From: Cylicocyclus nassatus
Lineage: Eukaryota > Nematoda > Chromadorea > Rhabditida > Strongylidae
Reading direction: 5' to 3'
NCBI GenBank assembly: GCA_958299035.1
Contig: CATQJL010000001.1
Location: 10,949,817 to 11,013,816, forward strand
Length of the DNA: 64,000 nucleotides
Within the stretch, counting starts at the first letter, position 1. Each line of letters starts with the position of its first letter. A program made the translations under genes and the position numbers. A model generated the notes under the pieces. The model was given only the letters and a program-made list of their open reading frames with translations. It did no database searches and was not told the origin of the DNA. Of the stretch, positions 12,206 to 22,285 are shown in pieces.

Positions 12206-12560
12206 TATAAGATACAAGGCAGTGTCTGTTTTCTGTATGTCTGTATGTTCCGAATAGAAAATTCCATTTCTGAACAGATTCGGACCGAATCTTGCACACA
12301 TACACCTTCGGGGCGGGGCGGGTGTCATAGGCTACTTTTCGTCATCGATCAATATCAATTTTACCGCTTTTATCTATTTTTTTGTAAATTTGAGCTACGG
12401 GGCTGGGAGTTGGCACAGGGGGATCGAGCATGCTGGTTACGAGTGCAATATTAGTTTGGCGCTATTCGGCTACCCGAGCCTCAAAATTATTTGTCGTAGA
12501 ACTTGCTCAAACTTCGTGTACAAGGGTTACCTTACATGCTGGTTACAGATATCACACTTT
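12206..12560 (+). repeat. Third copy of the head block and array
   Basis: The head (CTGTATGTTCCGAATAG, GTGTCATAGGCTACTTTTCG) is repeated in forward orientation, back to back with the previous copy around 12,205. It is followed by one degraded unit (GGGGCTGGGAGTTGGCACAGG, GAGCATGCTGGTTAC). Confidence 0.75.
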
Positions 12561-13560
12561 CTCCGCAAAACGTCTCCCATGCGGTTACGATAGGTTACGG
12601 TAGGAAGTCAAAATAATGTATTTGTTGGAATTCGATCCAGAGGATTTATTTGACATGCTGGTTACAAAATTCATACTCTCCCATATTGGGCCTTTTCATA
12701 GAGTTATTGTGGTTATACGTTGGGATCGAAAACATAGATTTGCTCCAACTTTTCTAGGGTGGTCATTTGGCGCGTTGGACGTGAATATCGTGTTGATTTC
12801 GCAGGATAGCGCCGTTTTCTTAGGTTACGGTGGGTGTACAGTAGATAGGTCAAGTTCCAGATTTGCTCAAAACCTTACCTGGAACGTTTACAACCATTCT
12901 GCTTATAAATATGTTGCTTGCTCGCTGTCATAAGGCATTATTGTGAAGTTACGGTGAATTGCAGGGTTTGAATAAACATTTTTCGCTTTCGGGCCAATTT
13001 AGAAGATATTCATGAAATGGGGAAACGGTCGTTTTGCAGGGCGGGGAAAGCATTACGGTCGTGGGAAACCTTCTATACCACACCAATTGCCTTTATCGTG
13101 GGATTAAGCACGATATTCTTGAAACAGCACTTTAGGTAATTCCTTGCCAAGGCTTCAGGCAGGTTCATGGTTTTTACACACTGACATATACCTACCGTAA
13201 CTCTGCGAAAAGGCCTCAAAACGCAAGGAGAGTGTTTTAATCGTGGTCAGATGGTCGAATCTCTCTAGACAGAGTTTCAGCCAAAACTGAGATTTTGCCT
13301 TTGCAGTATACCTATCGTAACTCAGTGAAGACGTCCCAAAATGCCGAAGGAGTATAATATTCGTAACCAGCATGTCAATCAGCCCCCTTAAGCAAATTTT
13401 CAACGAAATTCATGATTTTAGCTTCTTAAATGTACCCACCGTAAACCCAGAAAATGGCGCTATCGCACGAAATGACTACGATATTAGTATGGTAAAGGTT
13501 CGGTTATCCTTGGATCTTGAGACTGTCTTGAACACATTTCGGCACAGTTGTTGAGCTTGA
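12430..13560. repeat. Degenerate ATGCTGGTTAC / TACCGTAAC units
   Basis: CATGCTGGTTAC recurs at about 12,430, 12,537 and 12,655, each roughly 110-120 bp apart, together with GGTTACGGTAGG-type motifs. From 13,180 to 13,380 the same signals recur in reverse (TACCGTAAC, TTCGTAACCAGCATG). Related units occur at 51.5-51.7, 53.0-53.1 and 59.7-59.85 kb. Open frames here lie inside the repeat. Confidence 0.6.
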
Positions 13561-13837
13561 CCAAGATTGGTAAAACAGCTTTACTAGCTGGCGTCGATGT
13601 TTCGGCGACCTACGCCTTCTTCGGAGCCTGGAAAGATGAAGTCATAAGTGTCTATCCACTCAGACGTCAAGTGCCGGAAACAAAGCAAACTCGAGGAGGT
13701 TAGTTAAAGACATTATCAAAGCCACAAGAACTCATACTCACCTTAGACGCAGCACAATCGGTAGCTGGAGAACAGACCACCTAATGCAAAACTGTGCCTC
13801 CAATCTCTATTTATACGCCTGAGTGACCTGACCTCAG

Positions 13838-14307
13838 TCAAACCCCACAGAGGGCCTGATAAAGCGCGAGTTCGGTGGTGATTGCGAGGCACTTGTCTTT
13901 TCTGTTCATTTTAGGATTTTTCGCAGTAATCCAAAATGCCTCTAACGTTTTGTGTGCGAGGAGTTCGGGCTCAAATGATAAGATCTTCACTGCAATCTGG
14001 ACTTCAGCATTTCATGACGGCTTATTCGATGTTGCCCCAGTGGTGTGGAAGGCCTTGATTTATTTAGCCCATCTAGATGTTCCTTGATGCGAACACAAAG
14101 AGGGCGCGCGGTCTCTCCGATGTAGGTGTCTCCACATGGTAAACATGTGATCCGGTAAATCACTTCTCACACCATACAATCAACCTCTCTGCTATATGGG
14201 CATATCACACAACCTGGAGTCAAACAAATGCGGTCATATATACGGTTGCAAACCAGTCGGCGCTTCAAGTCTGAGAGTGGTATATTGACCACTCTAACGG
14301 CCTCTTG
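13838..14307 (-). pseudogene. Penelope-like GIY-YIG endonuclease C-terminus, decayed
   Basis: Read on the minus strand, one frame gives a Cys-rich stretch (RICLTPGCVICPY), a stop, then VIYRITCLPCGDTYIGET followed by RPLCVRIKEHLDGL. These are the diagnostic GIY-YIG motif region and Arg-containing helix of Penelope-like proteins. After another stop and a frame shift, the typical C-terminus reads ILSFEPELLAHKTLEAFW and then ITAKNPKMNRKDKCL, ending at 13,838. The N-terminal reverse transcriptase is absent. At least one in-frame stop and one frameshift make it a pseudogene. The family call is firm; the subfamily is not resolved. Confidence 0.85.
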
Positions 14308-14491
14308 CAAACCCGCGCGTTGTACGCGTTTTGCATTAGGTGGTCTGTTCTCCAGCTACCGATCGTGCTGCGTCTAAGGTGAGTATGAGTTTTTGTGGCT
14401 CTGATAATGTCTTTAGCTAATCTCCTCGGGTTTGCTTTGTTTCTGGCACTTGACGTCTGAGTGGATAAACACTTATGACTTCGTCTTTCCA

Positions 14492-14534
14492 GGCTCCGAA
14501 GAAGGCGTAGGTCGCCGAAACGTCGACGTCAGCC
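14492..14534 (+). ncRNA. Hammerhead-like ribozyme motif in Penelope arm
   Basis: In order: GGCT (stem I), CCGAAGA (consensus CUGANGA with U4 changed to C), an extra A, GGCG-TAGGT-CGCC (stem II), GAAAC, a self-complementary ACGTCGACGT (stem III with no loop) and GTC, the expected cleavage triplet, then AGCC, which pairs with GGCT. A second copy on the minus strand of the left arm (about 13,590-13,635) has ATCGAC and GCC at the corresponding positions. Minimal hammerheads with very short stem III are known in Penelope-like elements. The U4C change suggests weak or no cleavage. Confidence 0.6.
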
Positions 14535-14644
14535 AATAAAGTTGTCTGCGATATTCGTCATCAGCGGCTCGAATAACCCCCATATACCGAGTTTGAGCAA
14601 GATCCATCACAAAAACATTTTGGGGCTCCGATAGCCGAGTAGCA

Positions 14645-14755
14645 CCATCAGTTTTTGGAATCATCCTCACTTTTATCGATTTTATTGATTTTTTGAAAAA
14701 TTTGATTTACGGGGCTGCGGGTGTGAGGGAGATAGGTGAGCATATGATTACTAAC
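14645..14755 (+). repeat. Single degraded TATCGAT-array unit
   Basis: CTTTTATCGATTTTATTGATT and GGGGCTGCGGGTGTGAGG match the ~118-bp unit of 11.2-12.1 kb with substitutions. Confidence 0.55.
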
Positions 14756-15175
14756 AAATGGGCAATTATGTAGAATAGGGCGTAGGGAAAGGTTATACAG
14801 GGATAAGAATGAAACCTTTATCGTTTCTGATAGAGCCGGGGGGAGTGGATAAGCCTACACATATAACTCACTACGCGACTAACATTATCATGTTGCGTAC
14901 GAACAATTACACCGTGGCTGTTGCTTGCCAAACGAGTAGTTTCCCTCGATTCAGCCAAAGGAAGGACCGGACTAACATGAGAATTCCCTTAGCCCAATTT
15001 GATCATATGAACAGAATGATTAACATCACATAATTGTAATTTGGGGCGCCGCGTACCATTGCACGGTGGTCCAGTGTTGACTACTCTATTATCTGTATAC
15101 AAATGGCCAATCTGAGAGCTGTAAGGATTAACATTTTTTTGAAAACCTTTGAACGGGCCTTTTTGACGCAGCTCA

Positions 15176-15279
15176 TACAATACCGCTCACAAAATGTGCA
15201 AAAAAACGTGAATGTCGCGGAAATCCGAGAATTTCGCGACATTCAGAAAATTTTGCACATTCTGTTGAGCGGTATTGTA
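15176..15279. repeat. 104-bp hairpin element, TACAATACCGCTCA termini
   Basis: TACAATACCGCTCAC and its reverse complement, GAGCGGTATTGTA, bound the element. A strong internal stem is formed by GAATGTCGCG and CGCGACATTC. The same terminus bounds the 441-bp element at 28,140-28,580, and a remnant (AATATACCGCCCATAATTTC) lies near 15,440. It is a non-coding miniature element; frames crossing it are spurious. Confidence 0.75.
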
Positions 15280-15685
15280 GGTGCAAGAGCCTGGGCAGAA
15301 TCTCACTTTTCTTACTTTGAATCCTTGTATGCCCCCCTCCCTTCACTTTCGACGAAGCAACCGAATTTTTTCGAGGTGAGCGGAATAGATGCATGAAACG
15401 GAAAAGCTGAATTCACTCGGTGGCACACACAATATACCGCCCATAATTTCTGCAAGAAAAGGAGCGACGTCATCTGAGCCAAGCGATTTCCATAACGTGT
15501 CTATATCTCGCCTCTAGTGGAAAAAATTTGAACTCAATGATGCCATTCGATTCATCTCGACGAGGCGCACCTTCTCATACAGGAAGCACCGGTTGTAGCA
15601 CGGTAGCTAGCCAAAATTTACGAAAGCAAATGTTTGGCTCACGGTAGATTAGCCGGTTAACAAAGACTGAACATACACCTAAGTA

Positions 15686-15840
15686 ACCTTTCCTTTCGTA
15701 AGTAAAAACCTAAAAATTTGCAAAATCCGACTGCTTGCCTATCTTGAGAAAGGCTTACTTATGAGTAGCCTTTCATAAGTAAAAATCTAAAAATTTGAAA
15801 AATCTGACTGCTTGCCTATCTTAAAAAAGGCTTACTTGAC
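15686..15840 (+). repeat. Two tandem ~82-bp repeats
   Basis: CTTTCGTAAGTAAAAACC...CCGACTGCTTGCCTATC and CTTTCATAAGTAAAAATC...CTGACTGCTTGCCTATC repeat with few differences, each ending near AAAGGCTTACTT. No coding role seen. Confidence 0.7.
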
Positions 15841-15859
15841 TGGGCTTTCGCAAAAGGTT

Positions 15860-17690
15860 CTGCTGTGAGAAAGAAGATAGAAACAACTTGTCTACGATTG
15901 GAAAACATACGCGAAGTTTAAGTTTTAAGTAAGTGAAGTTCAAGAAATTTCCACAAATCCTTTTGCGACGACCCAAGAAATATGAGTAAACTATTATACA
16001 GTACGATAGAAAATATGGACATGAGACCTCCTCGAGATGATTTTAGTTTGAAGGGAGTAGAACACATTGAAACTCATCGCCAATAACATCAGGCCCCACA
16101 TATAACATATCATTCTATATCTCTTGAGAAGTTTTTAAATTATTTCATATTGGTTTTCGTTTATTCATGTGAAAGTTGTCTTAAAAATACCCATTATGCA
16201 AACTATATTCGAATCATTATGATAGTGTGCTCTAAGAGTTGTGGGTTACTCAAGAGATTCTGTACTTAGAAAGACTACAACTTTTTCTTATTTTGAAGAA
16301 TTAAATTACAATCCCCTCTCCCTCCATTGATTAAGATTAAGTACTGCCGCAACACCTTTCTTGGTGAGGCAAATGAAAGCGTACAAACGTTTGCAATGAC
16401 TTGCGGCAAACCTGTTTCTATTTTAGCGCCCCTGAGTTCGCTTAGCGATTTACCGTTTCACTTCGTTAATTTTAACGCGGAGTAAGGCCCAAGTTGTTCA
16501 TAGCGGCACCTCATATCACTACGCCACGTTCCTCTCAGTCATCCACTTGTCAACGTAACATGCATTATGCCGGCATAATCTCTCAACCTTTTGGTTATGA
16601 CCATGCTAGAATGCACTGCTAGAATCAGAGGTCACCAACCTAAACCCCTACTTCCTAGACGAATTTCTCAAACTGCTCTCAATACTGTTGTCACATGTGG
16701 CTCATTAGTAACTGGCCACTTGAAAAGTTCGTGCCGTCCTCTCTCCGATATCGCCCCACTGGACGTTTAGCTATAGCGAACACAACTATTGAGAACTGAA
16801 CCAAGGCCGGAGCCTGTGGCATTCCACTACAGTTAAAACACAGCCTATTAATGTAAAAATATCATTCTTACCAAATTCAAATCAGTACAGTGGGAAAGGG
16901 ACACATCGTTTAGACGTTTATAGGGGAAGCAAACTCTCGGGGCTGCCTCACCGCCGAGGGGGTATAGGGCAAAACCTAAGCTATCTCGATGCGACATATT
17001 AGTGCTCCAAAGTGTGTCTCTTGAGCGTGCGTATGGTTATGTGTATAAGTAGTACTCGACTCTATCTGTCTCATGCTGATTCTTACTCTGGGCTGATTGT
17101 GGTCGAGGGATGCGGAATGAATGCTTTGTTGGACTGTAGTTTATGTTAGATCAGACTCTACCACTGCATTGGACCTTGGTTCAAATTGTTGCCGTTCTCT
17201 ATTTGGTTTTCTTCTAACACTTTCATGCCTCACGCGTTAGTTTGGGTCTGGTTCCGTCTTATCACCTCAGTTATGCTTGGGCTAGCTTGTTTGGGCTTGA
17301 GACTTTTGCATTGTGCAACTTCTATCGGAGTTCTGTTTTCTCCCCAGAGTTTTGGTTGGGCGGGTTTTATCAATATTACTAATATACACCTGCTTCCAAC
17401 ATATACAATTGCTTATGTTGAGTAAGAGCATTTTTAGCTAAGAGCAGGGGGCATGAGACAGACTCCATTGAACCTCTATACCTGTGATGACTTCACATAT
17501 GTCTAAACAAGCTCACTCCCTTTCCATTCCCAGAAAGATTTTGCGGACTGGACTTGAACTGATTCAGTGGGGAGTTTGCCTTTTTTGTTTTATTTTTTTT
17601 TGTTGTTGGTTGTTTGGTGTGATGCTTCGTTCTTCTGTTGTATGGGCGCGCCTTGTGCGTATTAAATAAATAAATAAATAAATAAAGTAT
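15860..17690. other. No gene recognised; possible retroposon tail at the 3' end
   Basis: No convincing exon. The stretch ends at about 17,665-17,690 in a (TAAA)n tail preceded by CGCGCCTTGTGCGTATTAAA. A similar layout, CACGAGTGTATGCATAAAAT with (TAAAA)n, occurs at 53.58-53.62 kb. This could be the 3' end of a non-LTR retroposon or SINE, without a recognisable reverse transcriptase. Confidence 0.35.
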
Positions 17691-17724
17691 GGATAAGCTG
17701 CACTACTGCCCTCCGCTGTAACGC

Positions 17725-17860
17725 CGCGTTGCGACCAGGGTAAAGCGTGTGATGCGACTGTCGCAGCGGGGGGTCGTAAAGGGGGCCTACGGTGAGGGGG
17801 GGGGGTCGTAAGAGGGGGTAGTTTGGATAAAAAACCGTACGATTGAAAGCAAATCAAATA
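17725..17860 (+). repeat. GGGGGTCGTAA-rich repeat, inverted partner of 19,120-19,260
   Basis: GCGTTGCGACCAGGGTAAAGC followed by runs of GGGGGTCGTAA matches the reverse complement of the block at 19.12-19.26 kb. The two copies bracket the duplicated segments at 18.1 and 19.0 kb. Confidence 0.5.
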
Positions 17861-18089
17861 GCAAGCAAGTATTACATGTTCTTAACAATAAATCCATGGA
17901 ATGCCGTGTACCAATGTATCAACTAAAAACGAGTGAACAATAATTTGAAAACATTTGCAAGCGTAGAAATTCGCTTCATTTGCCGCACTTTTGAACGATT
18001 ATGACCTAGTTCTTTTTTTATGGGAATCGCTATTCCTCCCGCAAAATATTGTCTCAAACGGGATCGAACCCTGCTGGCATGACTAAAAT

Positions 18090-18215
18090 CCAAAAACACT
18101 TTCAGAAGCTCAAATGCTACTAGAGGCATGTATGTGTGATAAAGATGTTGGATGTACCGATTGGTATAAACATCCTGCTTCCGAAGGCTCACTGAAGACT
18201 CGCACACTCGACAAA
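18090..18215. repeat. Duplicated segment, first copy
   Basis: CAGAAGCTCAAATGCTAC, then GTATGTGTGATAAAGATG and CTGCTTCCGAAGGCTCACTG, correspond in order to the second copy at 18,955-19,060. A minus-strand frame of 99 codons covers this copy, but the second copy has stops, so coding is unproven. Confidence 0.5.
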
Positions 18216-18954
18216 AGCGCACAGTAGACTAACGATGACAATCAATAATTCGTAAATCTTTTTGTAGTACCACTTATGCGGCCCTTACAATTTATATGTA
18301 CTTTAAATAAGCCCTGCTACTGCTGTGCGAAATCTGGTGTTATTTTATAAACTTCGAATTTTCTTATGATTTTATGTATGGTAGCAAAAAATGAGAAAAG
18401 GTGGATCGTATCTGCGCCTGATCTAAATTTCTCCGGAGCTATTGAAGCTTGTTAGCTGCAAACTTGCTATAATACGAGGTCATCCCTCTAGTTTTTATCA
18501 TAAGAATTTCAGGCTGTTTCATAACTTCTCTGGTAAGTTACAAAATTTTGAGCTCAAAAATCCCAGTTTTTGCTTTTTAGCATCGCATCTAAATTTTCGA
18601 GAGCCTGATCTAAATTTTTTCGAGCTCACTGCTCCTCAAAGGCTGAAACTTTTCCTATGAATAGTCTGGGCACTATGCTACAGAACCTGTTCTTTGCAGC
18701 TTCTCAGTCTTTTTTGGCCTTAGTTACGAATTTCCAAACTACCGTGCTCATGCATGTTTTTGACGTCGTTCTAGACGGCGCTAAAGCGGTTTTTTTCGCA
18801 GGAAAACTGTGGAAGAGGTAAGAACTAAGCTTCTTAGTCGAAAACACCTTTTGCAGTTCAAGAATGTCATTTTGCTCTCCGTGTAAAAATTTGTGTCGCA
18901 TACGGGAACCGAATTTGCTCGCCATAAGTATGCCTGAAAATTCAAAAGTAAAGT

Positions 18955-19060
18955 TGCAGAATCTCAAACATTACTGGAGGTGTGTATATGTGCTAGAGAT
19001 GCTAGGCGCACCAGTGACCTAGAAATTCTGCTTCCGAAACCTCACTGAAGTTCTCACGCA
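18955..19060. repeat. Duplicated segment, second copy
   Basis: CAGAATCTCAAACATTACTGG, GTATATGTGCTAGAGATG and CTGCTTCCGAAACCTCACTG align with the copy at 18.1 kb in the same orientation with about 70-75% identity by eye. Either an old duplicated gene fragment or a dispersed repeat. Confidence 0.5.
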
Positions 19061-19365
19061 GGTGTTTTTTGAGATTGACATTCGTTTGTGCAGGTTACCG
19101 CGAGAAATGTGGGCAGGGGAGGTAAGGGGGATAGATGGGGGAGGGGGAGGGAGAGGATAGGGGGGGGGGGGTCGTACGGATGTGTACCTTCAAGGGGGAG
19201 GGGGTCGTAAATGAGAGTCTAGGATCGCATCAACACGCTTGACCCTGGTTGCGACGTTTTCAATTGCTACCAATACGTAATGAGCGCCCACTCTTTTTGA
19301 GTAATGTTGGAGGGATGCGTTGCTCAATCGATTGATGGTAAAACTCGATGTTATAAGTAGACACT

Positions 19366-19409
19366 CCTCGCCAATTAAAAGGTGTGGTAACACCTTTCAA
19401 TTGGCGAGG
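19366..19409. repeat. Near-perfect short hairpin
   Basis: CCTCGCCAATTAAAAGGTG and CACCTTTCAATTGGCGAGG form a 19-bp stem with one mismatch around a 6-base loop. It abuts the hairpin element that starts at 19,429. Confidence 0.7.
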
Positions 19410-19428
19410 TGGTTGGCTTTCGAGCTAA

Positions 19429-19597
19429 CCTTTGATTCAACTGGCTTGGCACATTAGAGGGTTTTGTGATCTAATTGAGGCCGCTCGCGCCCGCGACCAC
19501 CTGCGTCTCTTTCGCGCGAGTTCTCTGATCATCACCTAGCCTTAATTAGGTCACGAAGCCCCGCCTTTGCCGATGCCAAGCCAGTTGAATCAAATGG
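19429..19597. mobile_element. CCTTTGATTCAACTGG hairpin element (family Y), diverged copy
   Basis: It starts CCTTTGATTCAACTGGC and ends CCAGTTGAATCAAATGG, flanked by CTAA and TAAC rather than clean TTAA. The interior has CTGCGTCTCTTTCGCGCGAG and a run of AATTAGGTCACGAAGC. These match the copy at 24,037-24,215 and the half copies at 24,950-25,030 and 31,906-31,978. Confidence 0.7.
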
Positions 19598-19757
19598 TAA
19601 CTGCGATGCACATGCGACTAGAGAGGCGAGGCAGCGTGGATACTGACTTTTTGAACCTTTCACGCAACGGCAGCAGACTTTTTGGTGAAGTCGCCTAATT
19701 CGCGGCACTTACGGTCGGGATTGGGATGGAGTAGCGTACGCACACGTGCAAAGAATG

Positions 19758-19892
19758 AGTAGGGCCAGACTGCGCTGGGAAAGCAGCGTTCGCGGCGTAC
19801 GCAGCTACCGCTCGGTATGTTTCATCATGGGAGCGTACATAGCGTACGCCGCTTTCCAAGCGAAGTCTGGCACAACCCTGCGAGACGAACGT
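19758..19892. repeat. Inverted repeat around GCGGCGTACGC
   Basis: GGCCAGACTGCGCTGGGAAAG...GCGGCGTACGC is mirrored by GCGTACGCCGCTTTCC...GAAGTCTGGC. A hairpin of about 45-bp arms and a 46-bp loop; probably another miniature element. Confidence 0.6.
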
Positions 19893-20129
19893 TGCATATG
19901 TGTACGACCTGCATCTGACCCAACCCTACAGCTTCGTCAGGCAGTGGGAGTTTTAACGGGGAAGTAAGCAAAATTTTATCGAAGTTTGTCTTATTTTATA
20001 ATTAGCTAGCACACTTCCCGTGTCAATATACTTTGATAAAGGACACAATTCTTATTTCTAAACAACATAGTCCTGTCCCTGTCCCACTTCTGTACCCCAG
20101 TCTTGCCCCAACTATGTCTTCGTTATCAG

Positions 20130-20285
20130 CATGCTACTCAAACTCCTCCCAGCCCCGTGGCTCAAAATTTTCGAAAAATCGATAAAATCGATACCGACTG
20201 ATAACAAAAGGTACACGCTCGCCCAGGCCTAAAGGATATGTGTGCAAAGCTTGGTCCAGATTAACTTAAAATTGAAATTGGAAAC
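20130..20285 (-). repeat. Fragment of the TATCGAT-array family, reverse copy
   Basis: ATCAGCATGCTACTCAAAC, CCCAGCCCCGTGGCTCAAA and ATCGATAAAATCGATACC, followed by GGATATGTGTGCAAAGCTTGG, repeat the reverse-oriented unit and head of 11.7-12.2 kb. Confidence 0.6.
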
Positions 20286-20428
20286 AACGAGGCGAAGTCA
20301 TGTCTTCCTATAAAGTTGTTTAACCAGTCTTGCACTAGTGAAAATAGCTTTTGTTTTGCTCAGCAAGTGTTCCATTCTAACAGTCCTAAGGGTTCGAAAC
20401 AAAATCAAGACGTAGAGAAAAAAACTTG

Positions 20429-20432
<4 letters not shown>

Positions 20433-20461
<29 letters not shown>
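20433..20461. repeat. (AT)n microsatellite
   Basis: An uninterrupted AT dinucleotide run of about 29 bp. Confidence 0.85.
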
Positions 20462-20463
<2 letters not shown>

Positions 20464-20616
20464 TGGTGACTTAATCAGCATGAGATTTGGAAGATTGGGA
20501 AGTAGCACAGACCCATAACTGGAGTCAGATTTCATCAAACATTTAGCGATAGAAATTTGAGACACTTTTTTCAATTCTTCTTCATTCCACGTCAGTCTCT
20601 AAATTACCTTAATTTC

Positions 20617-20815
20617 ACGCGTATAAGGCGCGGGGATTTTTTCTATAATCGACCAGCCCAGACAAGCCAAAGGACTTTACAACCAAGGGACCCTATAACG
20701 TGCCATATATTGCTTGAGAGAATCGTGCGATGTAAGGATTTTTTCCGGAATACAATGAAGCAGCTAAGCGGCTCGCTTGAGGGCTCGAAAAAGTGCGCTT
20801 TATACGCGTGAAATT
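20617..20815 (+). mobile_element. AATTTCACGCGTATAA-ended miniature element
   Basis: It starts AATTTCACGCGTATAAGGCGC and ends GCGCTTTATACGCGTGAAATT. A reverse-oriented, more diverged copy lies at 56,640-56,826, sharing the CGCGGGG, CCAAAGG and CATTCGCACG-type landmarks. No frame. It sits just upstream of the candidate receptor exon at 20,858. Confidence 0.65.
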
Positions 20816-20857
20816 AAAGTAGCTCCTTCCAAAGCTGATTTGTGGCATTCTTGTCAG

Positions 20858-21334
20858 AATGCGATCAGTTTTTCCTTTGGGGAAAAAACGAATCAGGCAA
20901 ACTAGTTGGAACTGGCATAGGTTATGTTATCAAAAATTTATATGCAAGTGATGACCGGACTTTTGGCATGACAAAACCGACTGGTATATCACCTCAGCTT
21001 GAGAATGTCGTAATGGCATGTATAATTGGCATATTAAATTCTGTTTATGGGGGTTATCACTAACCTTTTTGAACAAAATGGCTATGCTTGTATTAGAATA
21101 CAAAATAGCAATTCATGGAGCGTTTAGAACAGCCTAACATATTGTGATCTGTAATGTCTATAAGTTCCTTTGTTACCTCCGTAATTCCTGCAAATTTGCA
21201 TGGTTTTTGCTGCTGAGGGTCCCGCGTTTCCTGTAACTGGCATATTAAATTCTGTTTATGGGGGTTCAAATCCCATTTTCTTTCTTTTGCGTAAAGCGCG
21301 AAAACATCCACCTTCACAATACAGGCTCCTGTAA
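20858..21334 (+). pseudogene. Last exon of a possible 7-TM receptor, split by an insertion
   Basis: After the acceptor TTCTTGTCAG an open exon runs to a stop at 21,061-21,063. It contains a hydrophobic stretch, NVVMACIIGILNSVYGG. A 29-bp stretch of the exon (21,027-21,055) is repeated exactly at 21,238-21,266. From the second copy the same frame continues as GSNPIFFLLRKARKHP to a TAA at 21,332 that overlaps AATAAA (21,333-21,338). So the uninterrupted exon would have ended in an NP-x-x-F motif plus basic tail, like transmembrane helix 7 of rhodopsin-type receptors. In this allele the insertion changes the C-terminus to GYH and stop. Upstream exons were not found. The receptor call rests on one helix and its motif. 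Confidence 0.45.
21056..21237 (+). mobile_element. Short insertion with a 29-bp flanking duplication
   Basis: The insert (182 bp between the exact 29-bp copies) resembles the dispersed repeat at 2.22-2.40 kb: ATTCATGG, CGTTTAGAACAG, GTTACCTCC, TTCCTGCAAATTTG. Long target duplications of this size are seen with some retroposition events. No poly(A) tail or terminal inverted repeat is visible, so the mechanism is open. Confidence 0.55.
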
Positions 21335-22285
21335 TAAATAAGTACTTACAATTATGTCTTCTTGATATGCGACATCAAAATCGATCCTTCCTCTATAACT
21401 TGAAGAATGCTCGCCCAAAACAGGCATCAGCATTAAGATTATGGTAAGGATGATAATTTCGCGTTCTCCGAAAAACACAGGTCCTTGGAAACACAAAAAT
21501 CACAATAAATTGGAGCCATTGAATCACTAACCAAGCTTTTAACAAAGCGATATTACAAATCTCCTTTCACTCCCCTAGTTTAATTGAAATCTTTGTGGAA
21601 GGGGGGAGAGGGGGGAGAGCATTTTTTCTGTGTAAGCGCTTTCTTTCTGCCCTTTTCCAAGAAAAGTCATTTTGATATGCTTCCTTGAAAACCTCACTTT
21701 TCTACAAATTCTCAATCATGATTGGTATAACGATCCATTAAGCTACAAAGACATTTTGAAACGCAAATTCTTGGAAATGTTTCGACAGTGTTGAAAAACC
21801 TCCCATTATACATTGTATATTCATGTTATGTATTTGTGATAAGTTTCTCTATTGGTCATAAAACAAACCTTATTTGTGTTTTCTTGATCGATTTGTAAAA
21901 ATCTGAAAATATGTGTGGCAAAACCTTTCGTGAGGATGGTAGAAAACTTACAGAATCTGATATGAACGGAATAAAGGTCATAGGGAAATGAGTATAGGAA
22001 CGATAGGAAGTATAGGAACGTTTTACGAACGAAGAATTCCATATTTCCAAGCGTTAAATGTTTTCGTTATTGACTTGTTATACGTCTCCTGTTCCAATCT
22101 TCCAATATGAAAATTTGCCTATGTCTCTTTGATTATTAAAACAAAAAGCTGTATGTAAATGCACAAAAAAGCGAAATCTATAGGCGCACGCTTGTTTTAC
22201 GACCAAGGAATGCTCTTGATTCACTGTAAAAGCTTGTTTCTAAGTTTGTTACAATTTCAGGTATATTTTCGCACAGAAAACGAGA

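Larger units (their letters stand above)
13577..14547 (-). mobile_element. Penelope-like element 3' fragment with inverted arms
   Basis: Arms of about 220 bp (13,577-13,793 and 14,328-14,547) are reverse complements with roughly 90% identity by eye. They enclose a minus-strand fragment of the Penelope C-terminal region with a GIY-YIG endonuclease. Penelope-like elements commonly carry such terminal repeats in direct or inverted orientation, often with hammerhead motifs, and this copy shows one. No reverse transcriptase remains, so the copy is truncated and inactive. Confidence 0.8.

Noticed and set aside
11094..12454. Several frames of 75-128 codons
   Set aside because: All lie within the ~118-bp array and its head; the peptides repeat with the units.
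17186..17669. Two plus-strand frames with hydrophobic stretches before a (TAAA)n tail
   Set aside because: They show no reverse transcriptase or other motif. The tail suggests a retroposon end, but there is nothing to class it.
18055..18090. A GGTTCGATCCC-like T-arm (minus strand)
   Set aside because: No D-arm, anticodon stem or acceptor stem of a tRNA can be formed around it. The same holds for the GGGTTCAAATCCC near 21,262.
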